Below are positions 1 through 9,789 of a stretch of 64,000 bases of DNA, in pieces. The notes beneath the pieces are model-generated. The model did no database searches. It saw only the letters and a list, made by a program, of their open reading frames with translations, and had not been told where the DNA came from. Position 1 is the first letter of the stretch, and every line of letters begins with the position of its first letter. The stretch is from Chitinophagales bacterium (GTDB lineage: Bacteria > Bacteroidota > Bacteroidia > Chitinophagales > Chitinophagaceae). A program made the position numbers and the translations under genes. Location: assembly GCA_026931325.1 (NCBI GenBank), contig JAIXLO010000177.1, positions 1-64,000 on the forward strand, read 5' to 3'.

Positions 1-39
1 TAAACTAAGAATAGAAAAAAATAGTAATAACTTTCTCAT
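1..39 (-). CDS. 5' end of a secreted or membrane protein, cut by the window edge
   Basis: An ATG at 39-37 on the minus strand opens a frame that stays open to the window edge. Only the first 13 codons are visible, MRKLLLFFSILSL. A positive start followed by a hydrophobic run is what a Sec signal peptide looks like, so the product is probably exported. The gene lies downstream of, and in the same direction as, the small protein at 228-425. Nothing else about its function can be read from this window. Confidence 0.5.
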   Translation of the reverse strand, partial: MRKLLLFFSILSL

Positions 40-227
40 AGCAATAAGTTTTAGGTTATTAAAAAATGTTAAAGACTAAGGATATCGTTTTAAGATAGGA
101 TATTCAATTTTGGTTTTCAAATTTAGCGTGAATTTATGGAGATTTATCCGAATAAAAAAAATTCTTTGAAATTTCAAAGATTTTTTTTTCGTGAGCATTT
201 AATTTTTATTAACACATTATGATTTCA

Positions 228-425
228 TCAATTTATTTTTTTCTTCTTATTGTCTCTTAACTTCTTAGCACCATAACCTACTCCTGCTGCTAATAATAAA
301 GTAATACCGCCATCTACTGGTATATCATCTTCTGGTGGATCAAAATCATCTTGGGCTTTAACTGGAAAAGATAAAACCATTATTAAGGATAATATTCCTA
401 ACGTTTTTAAAATATTTTTTTTCAT
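228..425 (-). CDS. Small secreted protein with a PxDGG/hydrophobic/basic C-terminal tail (PID-CTERM-like)
   Basis: The protein has 65 residues if translated from the ATG at 425; a longer frame exists only from a GTG. Residues 1-24 are a clear signal peptide ending at VKAQ. An acidic stretch (DDFDPPEDD) follows, then PVDGG, a short hydrophobic segment (ITLLLAAGVGYGA) and a Lys/Arg tail. Motif plus helix plus basic tail is the three-part layout of C-terminal sorting signals; from memory it matches the PID-CTERM class in Bacteroidota. With only a few residues between the two signals, the mature product is almost all tail. The start region adjoins an imperfect inverted repeat at 474-544. Substrate or role is unknown. 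Confidence 0.6.
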   Translation of the reverse strand: MKKNILKTLGILSLIMVLSFPVKAQDDFDPPEDDIPVDGGITLLLAAGVGYGAKKLRDNKKKKIN

Positions 426-473
426 AACTAATAGATTTAAATATTCAAATATTTGATTGTTTGAATTTTTTTT

Positions 474-544
474 AACCACAGAGGCACAGAGAACTCAGAG
501 AAAAATAAATTTTATATCCTATGTGTCTATTGTGCCTATGTGGT
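474..544. repeat. Imperfect inverted repeat (intergenic palindromic element)
   Basis: The left arm at 474-500 begins AACCACAGAGGCACAGAG. The right arm at 519-544 ends GTGCCTATGTGGT and pairs with it imperfectly around an 18-base AT-rich loop. Arms starting 'ccacagagRcacagag' remind me of short palindromic repeats scattered in many bacterial genomes. Only one copy was noticed here, so repeat status is inferred. Confidence 0.4.
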
Positions 545-560
545 AAATAACTCATAATTC

Positions 561-3500
561 TTAATTCTTAATTAACTTCTCTGTTGTTCTATTGCCTTTG
601 CTGTCTATCACTTCTACAATATAAGTTCCTGTTACTAATTTATCTACACTTAATTGTTGAGTGCCTCCATTTACTTTTTGCTGCATGATAACCTTGCCTG
701 CAATATCTGTTATTTTAATACTGTAACTAATTGTATTGTCTGCTAATTGTGGTAATTCCAATGTTACTTGCTTTCTTGCAGGGTTAGGATACATTTTAAT
801 TGTACTATTCAAATAAACATTATCAAATGTTCTGCTGAATGTTAAACTAAATCTTGATGAACCTTTAGTAGCTGCATTATTTTTATCTACACCAAATACA
901 TAATTATTATATTGTTTAACATTGATAGTAGTATTGGTATAATGGTCAGTTAAATAAATTTCTGTGCCCGCAAAGTTTTCAAATTCACTAAAGTTTAATT
1001 GATAAGTACCACTTGCTGTTGCTCCTATATTTAACCATACTTCATCATTACTTAATGTTTTTAGACTTCTGGTTTGTACAGCCATTCTTTTATCAGCTTT
1101 TAAACTACTGATGAAAGTACCACTATTTATAGATACTATATCTAATTTGCCTTTTTCTGTATTACTGATTCCTGCATCATTAGCAAAACGAATGACAGCT
1201 TCATCTACTTTAGTTCCATTCTCTAACATATATGTTACTTTAATTTTCTCATTAAATGCTCTTGGAGTACGTAAAAAGCCATTATAAGTATCATCAAAAG
1301 ATTTCTGAGTTTCATTAAAGTTTAATGTTAGAAAATCGTCTTCACCCAAGGTAGATTCTACAAAGAATGCCTGACCATTAGCAATTACATCACCAAATTT
1401 TCCATTATAAAGAGAAGGATTACCACCAGTAAATTCAAAATTATTATAATCCCAATAGGTATAAACACCTGGTATATTTCCTGGTATATATAAAGCATAG
1501 TGTTCAGTTTCTATCTTAGTATTATTATCAGTTCCAAAAATGTCAAATATAATTGGTGAAGGGTAAGGATTACCTATCATTACATACTTATCAGTACTAT
1601 TGCTTGTTTTTGCATTGTTGTATGTAATACTAAAATTACCAGCATTTTTATTTGCTAAGCTAACAGTACCAACAGATTTTAAAGTTACTGCAGTAGGCAC
1701 TAAACCACTTTGAGAGCCATTTAATAAACTACAACCTAAACTTCTATCTCCTCTAATATTCATTCTATAACCAACACCTTTACCAACATAAGTAGCATTG
1801 GTATTAGTTACTACTCTCCAACGAGAGCCACTTGGATAAGAAGCATCATAAGTATAAGCACTTGGTGCATTACTTACAGTAGCATCAAATCCATTGGTAT
1901 GAGGCGTTAAAGTAGGGCATACTGTACCACCTGTACCAGCACCAGTTATATGAATTTGTTGTTGCCAACCATCTGCAAGTGTTTGATAAATTGGACTACT
2001 AATAAGGCTCCAGCTTCTTGCAGCTTTGGCTGGTATATAACGTTCTTGTGTTACGTTTCCATTAATATAGTTGCCTGCTGCATTACCTTCACCTATTGAA
2101 GCTGTTGTAGTTGCTGTTGATTTTAAAATTAAATTATTATTGGTAGTAATTACACCATTCCAAGGAGCAATGCTACTTAATATATTTATGGTATTTCCTG
2201 CACCAGCAGCTATTTCAAATTCATCAGAATTATCCATAAATAATTTTCTAATAGTTGCACCACCTGCTATCGTAATTTTATGTTCGCCAAATAAATAGAT
2301 ATCTCCATCTGTTGCATTAATTGGGTTTCCGCTATTATTGATAATTTTTCCAGATAATTGTAAGGTTTGAAAATCATCTGTACTTACAACACCATAAGCA
2401 TCACCTCCATCAATAACAATAGAAGCAACATTTGAACTATCAATTTTTGTTGAATTACCAAATCTCATAGTAACAGTAGCATTGTTGGTATTTTCAATAT
2501 TATCTATAACAGCAACACCTGTATCGCATTTCTTTATTTTTACTCCAACAATATCATAAGTACTTGAAGAGGCATTATCAGAATAACCTTCATAATTATC
2601 TGCAACAACTCCTTTGATTGCATCTATTACTGTACCTCTTGAAATAGTTACATATTCTGTAGTTGGATTGCTCCATAAATGATAGCCATATCTTACATTA
2701 GAAATATTATTTTGATCAATTGAAACACCTACATTACCTTGAACAGTAGTAACTTTAATACCTATATTCCTTGTTGCTCCTGTAAAACTTGTTATATTAT
2801 TATCCCAAATTTGATATTCTGAAGCTGTTCCATAAGATTGATTATACCAAATACCATGACGAACTGATTTTATTTCGTTATTTGATATTGAATGGCTATT
2901 TCCGGGGTCAGGTCTATAAAAATTACCAGTTTGTACACCAATTCTAATTCCATTAAATATGTTATTTGTAATACTTGTATAACAGTTATTATAAATTAAA
3001 ACGCCAACTCCAAAAGCATCAGATGGTCTTATTCCTTCAAATAAATTGTTTGTAACAATATTACCTGTTGTAGCTGTACCTCCATTATAATAATTATACA
3101 AATCTAAACCGCTATAACTATAATTTTTAATAATGTTGTTTGATATAGTAACGCCTGCTAATCCTTCATAAGCACTAATAGCTTCAATTGCATCTACATC
3201 GGTTGTGCCTTCATTTATTAAAGTGCCACTTGTTAATAATGGATTATCTCCATCTAATGTAAATCCATCAATTGTTGAACCACTTCCATCTGAGTTCATA
3301 TAAATTGAAACTACTGCACTATTATCTGTAGGATCTGGACCTGAGGTTGATGGATGAATGATTGTTTCTGCTACTCTTGAGCCAGTGTTTGGATTAATAC
3401 CAAAGTTAGCTCCACGAAGTGATAAACTCTTATATAAATATATTTCTTCTGTAAACACTCCAGCACTAACATTAATAATATTACCATCAACTGTAAATTC

Positions 3501-4922
3501 ATTGTCTATTGCATCTTGAATAGTACAAAATGCCATTTGAGTAGATGTATTATATACGTTATTAGGTAAAGTAGCAGATGCTGTAGCAACACCTGTTACT
3601 AATCTTGGTGCTCCTGAAGTATTTATTGTATTACCATCTAAATATGCACATACTTCTTTTGAATTATCTCTACTAAAGTAATAATCATTACTGTTTTGAT
3701 CTGAGTTATTATCTGTATTAAAATTATCATTGCCTTTTTGTAGTTGTATAGATATTTCTGTGTTGTTTATGGTATTATTCGTAATACTATGATTGGTTCC
3801 TCCTACTACTATGCCATAAGCATCATCTGTATTACTATGAGCATTTTCTACATTTACTGTATTGCCTGTTATAACTACACCTTTTGGTTGATCAACAATA
3901 TCTGACATTCCATCTTTTCTTCTTATTACTACTATACCACCCATATCTCTATTTACTCCTGTATGTGAAGCTGTACTTATAGTATTGTTAGACACTACTA
4001 TACTTCCAGTCCCTGATGTTTTTCCTGTTCCTAATGGATTTTTAATTTCTATTCCAAATCTTACAGCATTACTTAAAGTAATATTGTTGTTGTTAACAAT
4101 TACAGCAGCACTTGTTGTATCAGCATTTCTTCCTAACCATAAGCCCATTTCTGCATCTCCATTTCTTGCTAAGGTATTATTTGATATGTTTATTCCATTG
4201 GTATAATGGTTTAAGTTTATATCTATTCCTACTAAACTATTATCTGTTACAATATTATCTGTTATTACAATGTTGGTATAATCACTTGCACTTGATTGGA
4301 ATAATAAACCTCTTCTATAACTTCCTCCAGAATTTACATTACCTTTAAATCCATTATTTTTTAAAATACTGTTTGTTAAGTTAAAGCCATTGATACTTTT
4401 ATTGGTATAAACACCAGCATTAAAGTTTTCTAACATTGAAACTTTATCTATTGATAAATTACTAATATTAACAGTAACATTAATACCAATATTATAGTTT
4501 CTAAGTTTTAGTTTTTGAATGGAAACATTATCAACTGTTATAGTAAATCCATCTCCTCCAGATAGAGCATAATTCAAATTACCTTTATCTAAAATGGTTG
4601 TAGCACTATCAGCACCAATGATGGTTACAGATTTATTTACACTAACATTTTCAGGAAAAGTTCCTGCATCAACATAAATAATATCTCCATTTGCAGCCAT
4701 TGACATTGCTTTTGTAATTGTAGCAAATGGAGCAGAAGTTGAAGTACCTGAATTCAAATCATCTCCTATTGCTCCTGTAATAACATCACCAACTAATGAG
4801 CCATCATTTACATAAAAAGTTGTTTGTGCTTTAACTGATGATACTAATAAAAAAAGGCAAAAAAGAGAGAATGAAAATTTTAATGCTCTTTTTTTAAGAA
4901 AATTGGGTAATGAACTTTTCAT
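561..4922 (-). CDS. Secreted parallel beta-helix protein with T9SS type A sorting domain
   Basis: A very large exported protein of 1453 residues from the ATG at 4922; the frame extends 14 codons upstream only to a TTG. The N-terminus is a basic signal peptide ending VSSVKAQ. The body opens with a DUF1565-like segment (FYVNDGS..., then GDIIYVDAGTFPENV) and carries many Asn-rich repeats such as ITNNxF and ISNNTI, typical of right-handed parallel beta-helix (pectin-lyase-like) folds. The last roughly 80 residues, from MYPNPARKQVTLELP to TEKLIKN, form a T9SS type A sorting domain, so the protein should cross the outer membrane by T9SS. A polysaccharide-binding or lyase role is possible, but no catalytic site was identified. 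A 21-base-phased direct repeat lies upstream. Confidence 0.85.
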   Translation of the reverse strand: MKSSLPNFLKKRALKFSFSLFCLFLLVSSVKAQTTFYVNDGSLVGDVITGAIGDDLNSGTSTSAPFATITKAMSMAANGDIIYVDAGTFPENVSVNKSVTIIGADSATTILDKGNLNYALSGGDGFTITVDNVSIQKLKLRNYNIGINVTVNISNLSIDKVSMLENFNAGVYTNKSINGFNLTNSILKNNGFKGNVNSGGSYRRGLLFQSSASDYTNIVITDNIVTDNSLVGIDINLNHYTNGINISNNTLARNGDAEMGLWLGRNADTTSAAVIVNNNNITLSNAVRFGIEIKNPLGTGKTSGTGSIVVSNNTISTASHTGVNRDMGGIVVIRRKDGMSDIVDQPKGVVITGNTVNVENAHSNTDDAYGIVVGGTNHSITNNTINNTEISIQLQKGNDNFNTDNNSDQNSNDYYFSRDNSKEVCAYLDGNTINTSGAPRLVTGVATASATLPNNVYNTSTQMAFCTIQDAIDNEFTVDGNIINVSAGVFTEEIYLYKSLSLRGANFGINPNTGSRVAETIIHPSTSGPDPTDNSAVVSIYMNSDGSGSTIDGFTLDGDNPLLTSGTLINEGTTDVDAIEAISAYEGLAGVTISNNIIKNYSYSGLDLYNYYNGGTATTGNIVTNNLFEGIRPSDAFGVGVLIYNNCYTSITNNIFNGIRIGVQTGNFYRPDPGNSHSISNNEIKSVRHGIWYNQSYGTASEYQIWDNNITSFTGATRNIGIKVTTVQGNVGVSIDQNNISNVRYGYHLWSNPTTEYVTISRGTVIDAIKGVVADNYEGYSDNASSSTYDIVGVKIKKCDTGVAVIDNIENTNNATVTMRFGNSTKIDSSNVASIVIDGGDAYGVVSTDDFQTLQLSGKIINNSGNPINATDGDIYLFGEHKITIAGGATIRKLFMDNSDEFEIAAGAGNTINILSSIAPWNGVITTNNNLILKSTATTTASIGEGNAAGNYINGNVTQERYIPAKAARSWSLISSPIYQTLADGWQQQIHITGAGTGGTVCPTLTPHTNGFDATVSNAPSAYTYDASYPSGSRWRVVTNTNATYVGKGVGYRMNIRGDRSLGCSLLNGSQSGLVPTAVTLKSVGTVSLANKNAGNFSITYNNAKTSNSTDKYVMIGNPYPSPIIFDIFGTDNNTKIETEHYALYIPGNIPGVYTYWDYNNFEFTGGNPSLYNGKFGDVIANGQAFFVESTLGEDDFLTLNFNETQKSFDDTYNGFLRTPRAFNEKIKVTYMLENGTKVDEAVIRFANDAGISNTEKGKLDIVSINSGTFISSLKADKRMAVQTRSLKTLSNDEVWLNIGATASGTYQLNFSEFENFAGTEIYLTDHYTNTTINVKQYNNYVFGVDKNNAATKGSSRFSLTFSRTFDNVYLNSTIKMYPNPARKQVTLELPQLADNTISYSIKITDIAGKVIMQQKVNGGTQQLSVDKLVTGTYIVEVIDSKGNRTTEKLIKN

Positions 4923-5051
4923 AAAAAATATTTTAAAGAGGTTATGAAATAGACTAATTTTCAACTACTTATAAATACACATTATACTTCCTTAAAGTTT
5001 TAAAAAACATTTAAGAAAATAAATTTAATCTTTTAGTAATTAAAAAAGACA

Positions 5052-5090
5052 TTTTTTTAGTAAGTGGTATTTTTTTTTTAGTAAGTGGTA
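5052..5090. repeat. Two 18-base direct repeats spaced 21 bases apart
   Basis: The sequence TTTTTTTAGTAAGTGGTA occurs at 5052-5069 and again at 5073-5090, start to start 21 bases, two helical turns. On the minus strand each copy reads TACCACTTACT followed by an A tract, about 130-170 bases upstream of the beta-helix T9SS gene start. Paired direct repeats two turns apart are a common layout for dimeric activators, including LytTR-type regulators; the regulator is unknown. Confidence 0.4.
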
Positions 5091-5107
5091 ATGTCGTTTT
5101 AAAATAA

Positions 5108-5136
5108 AAATGCTATCTGAAAATCAGATAGCATTT
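5108..5136 (-). terminator. Rho-independent terminator after the M1 aminopeptidase gene
   Basis: AAATGCTATCTGA and TCAGATAGCATTT form a perfect 13-pair stem with a 3-base loop. On the minus strand the hairpin is followed by a U-rich stretch (5107 downward), placing it just downstream of the aminopeptidase stop. Confidence 0.8.
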
Positions 5137-5166
5137 CGTTTAATGATTATATTTTTCTTTTAAAAA

Positions 5167-7635
5167 TTACATTTTACTTCTTACATAATTTGCCAATTCG
5201 GTTTCACCGGCTTTATCTTTTTTATCAGCAATCCCTTTTAAAAGCATATTGTTTACATACATTTTAATTTGACTTCTATACATTTCAGGTATTCCATCTC
5301 TAAAATCTACAATTAAATCAATACCTCTTTTAAATTTAGTTACATCTTTTACTTTCACTAATATATCAGCCAAAGCTTGTAATGATTCAAATTTACCTTG
5401 TGATAAAGGCATTTGTTCAAAACTATTTGCAATAAAATCAAAAGCATCTTCGCCACCATATTTAACCAACACACTTGAAATAGAAGTTGCTAAACGCCCT
5501 TTAGCTGGCTCTTTAGAAAGCTTATAGGCAATTTTTATAGCACTTGAAGAATCTATATTTGCCAATGCTTCTAAACTTGCACCTGCAACACTATAAGATG
5601 AATCTTTTGTGCCAACTTCAAATAAAGAAGCATATTGAATATCTTCAAATTTTCCTAAAACATCAATAGCAGCAGCTCTTACAAGTGGGCTTTTATCTGT
5701 TTTAGAAAGTAATTCTATTTTCTTTATCGTAGCTTCACTCATATCAGACTTAGCTAATGCTTGAATTGCTTTACTTCTTAAAGGAGCATAAGTATCATTC
5801 AGGGCTTCAATTAAAAATTGTATTGCTTCTGATTCAGATGTTTTTTTAGATGCAAAATCAATTGCTTCTTTTCTATCTAAATATTTACCAGCATATTTAT
5901 ATTGATGAATGTATTCACTTAAAGTTTTAGCATCTTTTTTAGAACATAATAAAACTTTATCTCCATCTACATTTATCAAATCTGGTTTAGTTGGTGCATG
6001 AAAACTAAAAGTATCTGCTTTATTATTCATCCAAACATTATAACGATGTTTTTCTTTCCCAAAATAAACATCAATAGCAATTGGAAGTTTAAATACTTTA
6101 TTGCCACTTTGTGTTTGTTTTATATATACAGATGTTATTTTACTTTCTGAGCTATAAGCATAACTAATATCTAACTGAGGATGACCACTACCAAAAAACC
6201 ATTGATTCCAAAACCAATTCAAATCTTTGCCAGTAACAGTTTCAAAAGCAAGACGAAGTTTGTCGGCATTTCCTGTTCCAAATTTATTATCAGTTAAATA
6301 TTTATTTAAAGATTTAAAAAATGCATCATCTCCAACATAATTTCTCAACATGTGTAAAATTCTTCCTCCTTTGTTATAGCTAACAGCATCAAACATATCT
6401 TCTTTATCTCTGTAATAGTATCTCACTAAATCTTTACTTTGACTTCCACTCATTAAATAACCTTGCATTTCTGTATAATTTTCATCATCACCTGCATCTT
6501 TCCCATATTTATATTCATTCCATAATGTTTGACTATAATTTGCAAAACTTTCATTAACTGTTAAATTACTCCAGCTTTCTGCAGTTACATAATCTCCAAA
6601 CCAATGATGAAATAATTCGTGTGCAATTGTAGATTCCCAATGATTACCATCAATAAGTTGTCTTGCATCTTGTTGTGCAGATTCTTGGTGTAATGTTGCT
6701 GTTGTATTTTCCATTGCACCACTTACATAATCTCTTCCTACAATTTGTGCATATTTATTCCAAGGATATTCTATACCTAAAACAGTAGAAAAATATTTCA
6801 TCATTTCTGGTGTATTACCAAATATTTTCCTTGCTACTTTTTCATACTCTTTTTCTACATAATAGCTTACTTCTTTTTTATTATAATAATCTTTAACAAC
6901 AGCAAAATCTCCTACACCCATAAAAAATAAATAAGGAGCATGTGGCAAATCCATTTTCCAATAATCTGTTCTTGTGCCATCTGCATTTTTTACTTGACTA
7001 ACTAATGCACCATTGCTAAGTGTAACATATTTAGCAGGTACAGTCATATAAATTTCTTGTGTTGTTTTTTGATTGGGCTTATCTATAGTAGGCACCCAAA
7101 CAGATGTAGCTTCTGTTTCGCCTTGAGTCCAAATTTGAGTTGGTTTATTTTTTTCTTCTCCTTTAGGATTAATAAAGTATAATCCTTTAGCATCAGTTAT
7201 TGCAGAACTTCCTTCAACTTTTAATTCATTAGGCTTTGCAGTATAATCAATATAAATAGTATAATTCTCATTTCTGTTATAAAATCTATCCAGAGAAATT
7301 TTTAAAAACATTCCATCATAATCATATTTTAAAGCATGGTTCTTATTAGCTTTTACAATTTCTACTTTATGAATATCCATTCCCTTTGCATCTAATTCAA
7401 GAGAATCTGTTTTATAAAAATGTGGTTTTAGTGTTATCCAGACTTTTCCATTCAAATAACTGTTGTTATAATCAAAACTTGCTTGAAGTTTCGTGTGTAC
7501 TAAATCATTTATTTTTTCTGGGAAAGCTCTGTATTGAGTTTTCCAACTATCATCGTTTGATTTTTTGTTGTTTGAATGCTGACTATAAGTAATTACAGAA
7601 CTAAATAGAAATGTAATAAGAAGAAATTTTTTCAT
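5167..7635 (-). CDS. M1 family metallo-aminopeptidase with C-terminal HEAT-like repeats
   Basis: An exported zinc aminopeptidase of 822 residues that removes N-terminal residues from peptides. The first 19 residues are a signal peptide (ending ITYSQ). The family's substrate motif GAMEN is at 306-310. The zinc site is HELFH at 339-343 with the third ligand Glu362 in NESFA. The catalytic part ends near residue 600; the rest is helical and repetitive (for example IDVLGKFEDIQYASLF), consistent with HEAT-like repeats seen in many Bacteroidota M1 enzymes. It stands alone with its own terminator and diverges from the DUF4476 gene. It is likely periplasmic or outer-membrane associated. No T9SS sorting domain is seen. 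Confidence 0.93.
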   Translation of the reverse strand: MKKFLLITFLFSSVITYSQHSNNKKSNDDSWKTQYRAFPEKINDLVHTKLQASFDYNNSYLNGKVWITLKPHFYKTDSLELDAKGMDIHKVEIVKANKNHALKYDYDGMFLKISLDRFYNRNENYTIYIDYTAKPNELKVEGSSAITDAKGLYFINPKGEEKNKPTQIWTQGETEATSVWVPTIDKPNQKTTQEIYMTVPAKYVTLSNGALVSQVKNADGTRTDYWKMDLPHAPYLFFMGVGDFAVVKDYYNKKEVSYYVEKEYEKVARKIFGNTPEMMKYFSTVLGIEYPWNKYAQIVGRDYVSGAMENTTATLHQESAQQDARQLIDGNHWESTIAHELFHHWFGDYVTAESWSNLTVNESFANYSQTLWNEYKYGKDAGDDENYTEMQGYLMSGSQSKDLVRYYYRDKEDMFDAVSYNKGGRILHMLRNYVGDDAFFKSLNKYLTDNKFGTGNADKLRLAFETVTGKDLNWFWNQWFFGSGHPQLDISYAYSSESKITSVYIKQTQSGNKVFKLPIAIDVYFGKEKHRYNVWMNNKADTFSFHAPTKPDLINVDGDKVLLCSKKDAKTLSEYIHQYKYAGKYLDRKEAIDFASKKTSESEAIQFLIEALNDTYAPLRSKAIQALAKSDMSEATIKKIELLSKTDKSPLVRAAAIDVLGKFEDIQYASLFEVGTKDSSYSVAGASLEALANIDSSSAIKIAYKLSKEPAKGRLATSISSVLVKYGGEDAFDFIANSFEQMPLSQGKFESLQALADILVKVKDVTKFKRGIDLIVDFRDGIPEMYRSQIKMYVNNMLLKGIADKKDKAGETELANYVRSKM

Positions 7636-7797
7636 GAAGTGTATTTTATGTTTTAATAAAGGTATTATTGGTGCAAAATAAATGTATAGATATTTTTATA
7701 AAAGGTTAAAAAAATATTTTTACATAATTGTTAGAATGTTTATCGGTATTGTTAATTATAAAAAATATAAATTCGTGCAACGATTCAACCAATTTCA

Positions 7798-8988
7798 ATG
7801 AAATACTTTTATAAAAGGATAATTTTATTATTAGCTATTTTATTTTTTGTAATTGTAAATGTACAAGCACAAAGAAAATATTTCATGTACATTCAATCTG
7901 AGAATAAAGAACCATTTTATGTAATTATTAATAATAAAAACTTTAGCTCATCACTTTCGGGTTATTTGGTAATTCCAAGATTAAAAAATGGAAAATATTT
8001 TTTTATTGCAGGCTTCCCAAAAAATAAATATCCTGAACAAAAATTTTCTTATGTTATTAATGATAAAGATGTAGGATTTGTTTTTAAACAATTTGGTAAA
8101 GAAGGTTGGGGTTTATTTAATATTATAGACTTCACAAAAATTATGGCTAATGCTCAAGATTGGGAAACTGATAAAATGCAAAATGATACTACTACTATTG
8201 ATGATACTTATTCTATTTCTCCAATAATAAAAACTACAGAAAAAACTTCTATCACTTCTAAAGAAGAACCAACAAAAAAAACAGAAACTGTTGCTACTAA
8301 CAATGAAAAAGAAAATAAAGTAACTACTAATCAACAAAAAGAAACTGCAACTGAAAAGAAAGAAAAAGAAGAAAAAGAAGAAATAGAAACAACAGCAACT
8401 TCAACTACCTCAACAACTTCTACTTCCAAAACTACAATAACTACTTCACCTCAACAAGATGATAAAAAAACAACTTCAACAAAAACAGAAGTAGTAAATA
8501 ATAATAAGAAAGGTATTATAAGAAGCTATCAAAAAAATGGAGTTAATGGATTAGATGAAATGTATATTGATTATACCATAACACCATTTGATACTATTAT
8601 TGTTTTTATTCCTTTACAAACTGAATATATAGCAACCTCTTATAAAACAAATACTACAGAAGAAACTAATAATACTAATAATAAAAACGAATATAATACT
8701 GCTTGTGTAAACCTTGCCACAGAATCAGATGTACTTAGAATTAGAAAACTTATGTCTTCAGAATCTACAGATGAAAGTATGATACAAATTGCAAAAAAAT
8801 CTTTTGCTAATAAATGCTTTTATGTAGAACAAATTCAAAAGTTAGGGCTATTATTTTTATCAGAACAAAATAGATTAAAGTTTTTTACAACTGCCTATCC
8901 TTTTATTTACGATAAATTTAATTATCCATCATTGGAAATGCAGTTTACTTTATCTTCAGTTATTAATCAATTTCGTCAATCTTTATAA
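7798..8988 (+). CDS. Secreted DUF4476 domain protein with Thr/Lys/Glu-rich linker
   Basis: A 396-residue protein of unknown function. Residues 1-24 are a signal peptide (ending NVQAQ). The next ~100 residues are a small folded domain (YFMYIQSENKEPFYVIINN). Residues ~140-240 are a low-complexity Thr/Lys/Glu linker. The last ~95 residues (from CVNLATESDVLRIRKLM to the end) resemble DUF4476, a helical domain common in secreted Bacteroidota proteins. The stop is 3 bases before truA, so the two are probably co-transcribed. Upstream, TAAATTCG near 7770 with a TTG about 17 bases before it resembles a Bacteroidota promoter. Confidence 0.75.
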   Translation: MKYFYKRIILLLAILFFVIVNVQAQRKYFMYIQSENKEPFYVIINNKNFSSSLSGYLVIPRLKNGKYFFIAGFPKNKYPEQKFSYVINDKDVGFVFKQFGKEGWGLFNIIDFTKIMANAQDWETDKMQNDTTTIDDTYSISPIIKTTEKTSITSKEEPTKKTETVATNNEKENKVTTNQQKETATEKKEKEEKEEIETTATSTTSTTSTSKTTITTSPQQDDKKTTSTKTEVVNNNKKGIIRSYQKNGVNGLDEMYIDYTITPFDTIIVFIPLQTEYIATSYKTNTTEETNNTNNKNEYNTACVNLATESDVLRIRKLMSSESTDESMIQIAKKSFANKCFYVEQIQKLGLLFLSEQNRLKFFTTAYPFIYDKFNYPSLEMQFTLSSVINQFRQSL

Positions 8989-8991
8989 TTA

Positions 8992-9744
8992 ATGCCACGT
9001 TATTTTATTGAAGTAGCATATTTAGGAACAAATTATAGTGGTTTTCAAAAACAGAAAAATGCAAACAGCATTCAAAGTGAAATTGAAAAAGCTTTATATA
9101 TTGTTTTAAAAAAAGAAATTAATTTAACTGGCTCTTCCAGAACAGATGCAGGTGTTCATGCATTTCAAAATTTTTTTCATTTTGATATTGATGATGTAAT
9201 AGATAAAAAAAGAGTTTACAACATGAATGCTGTTTTACCTTTTGATATAGCTATAAAATCCATCAAAGCTGTTAAACTCAATGTTCATGCACGTTTTACT
9301 GCAACTACAAGAGAATATAAATATTTTATATCTCAACAAAAAAATCCATTTTTAGAGGGTAAGTCTTGGCATTACCCTTATAAATTAAATATTCAAAAAC
9401 TACAACAAGCAGCAGATATTTTACTTCAATATTCCAACTTTCAATCATTTTCTAAAAAACATACACAGGTTAATAATTATTTATGCAACCTTCAAATTTC
9501 TGAGTGGTATATTGATAAAGAAAATGATGCTTTAATTTATCGTGTAAAAGCAAATCGTTTTTTAAGAGGTATGGTTAAAGGTATAGTAAGCACTATGTTA
9601 CTTGTTGGTAGAAATAAAATTTCAGAACAAGAGTTTAAAAAAATTATAGAATCTAAAAATAATTTATTAGCCGATTTTACTGCCCCCTCTCAAGGTTTAT
9701 TTTTATGCTCTGTTCAATACCCTGATGATATTTTTGAATATTGA
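8992..9744 (+). CDS. truA: tRNA pseudouridine(38-40) synthase TruA
   Basis: Converts uridines 38-40 of the tRNA anticodon stem-loop to pseudouridine. The length, 250 residues, is normal for the family. The catalytic Asp is Asp52 in GSSRTDAGVHA. The N-terminal YFIEVAYLGTNYSGFQ and the C-terminal RFLRGMVKGIVSTMLLVG blocks are both typical. The gene starts three bases after the DUF4476 gene and ends in TGA at 9742-9744, which shows that TGA is used as a stop in this genome. A membrane-protein gene follows in the same frame 45 bases later. Confidence 0.95.
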   Translation: MPRYFIEVAYLGTNYSGFQKQKNANSIQSEIEKALYIVLKKEINLTGSSRTDAGVHAFQNFFHFDIDDVIDKKRVYNMNAVLPFDIAIKSIKAVKLNVHARFTATTREYKYFISQQKNPFLEGKSWHYPYKLNIQKLQQAADILLQYSNFQSFSKKHTQVNNYLCNLQISEWYIDKENDALIYRVKANRFLRGMVKGIVSTMLLVGRNKISEQEFKKIIESKNNLLADFTAPSQGLFLCSVQYPDDIFEY

Positions 9745-9789
9745 TATATTGATTCTTATATTTTTGTTGAATTACAATTATATAAACTT

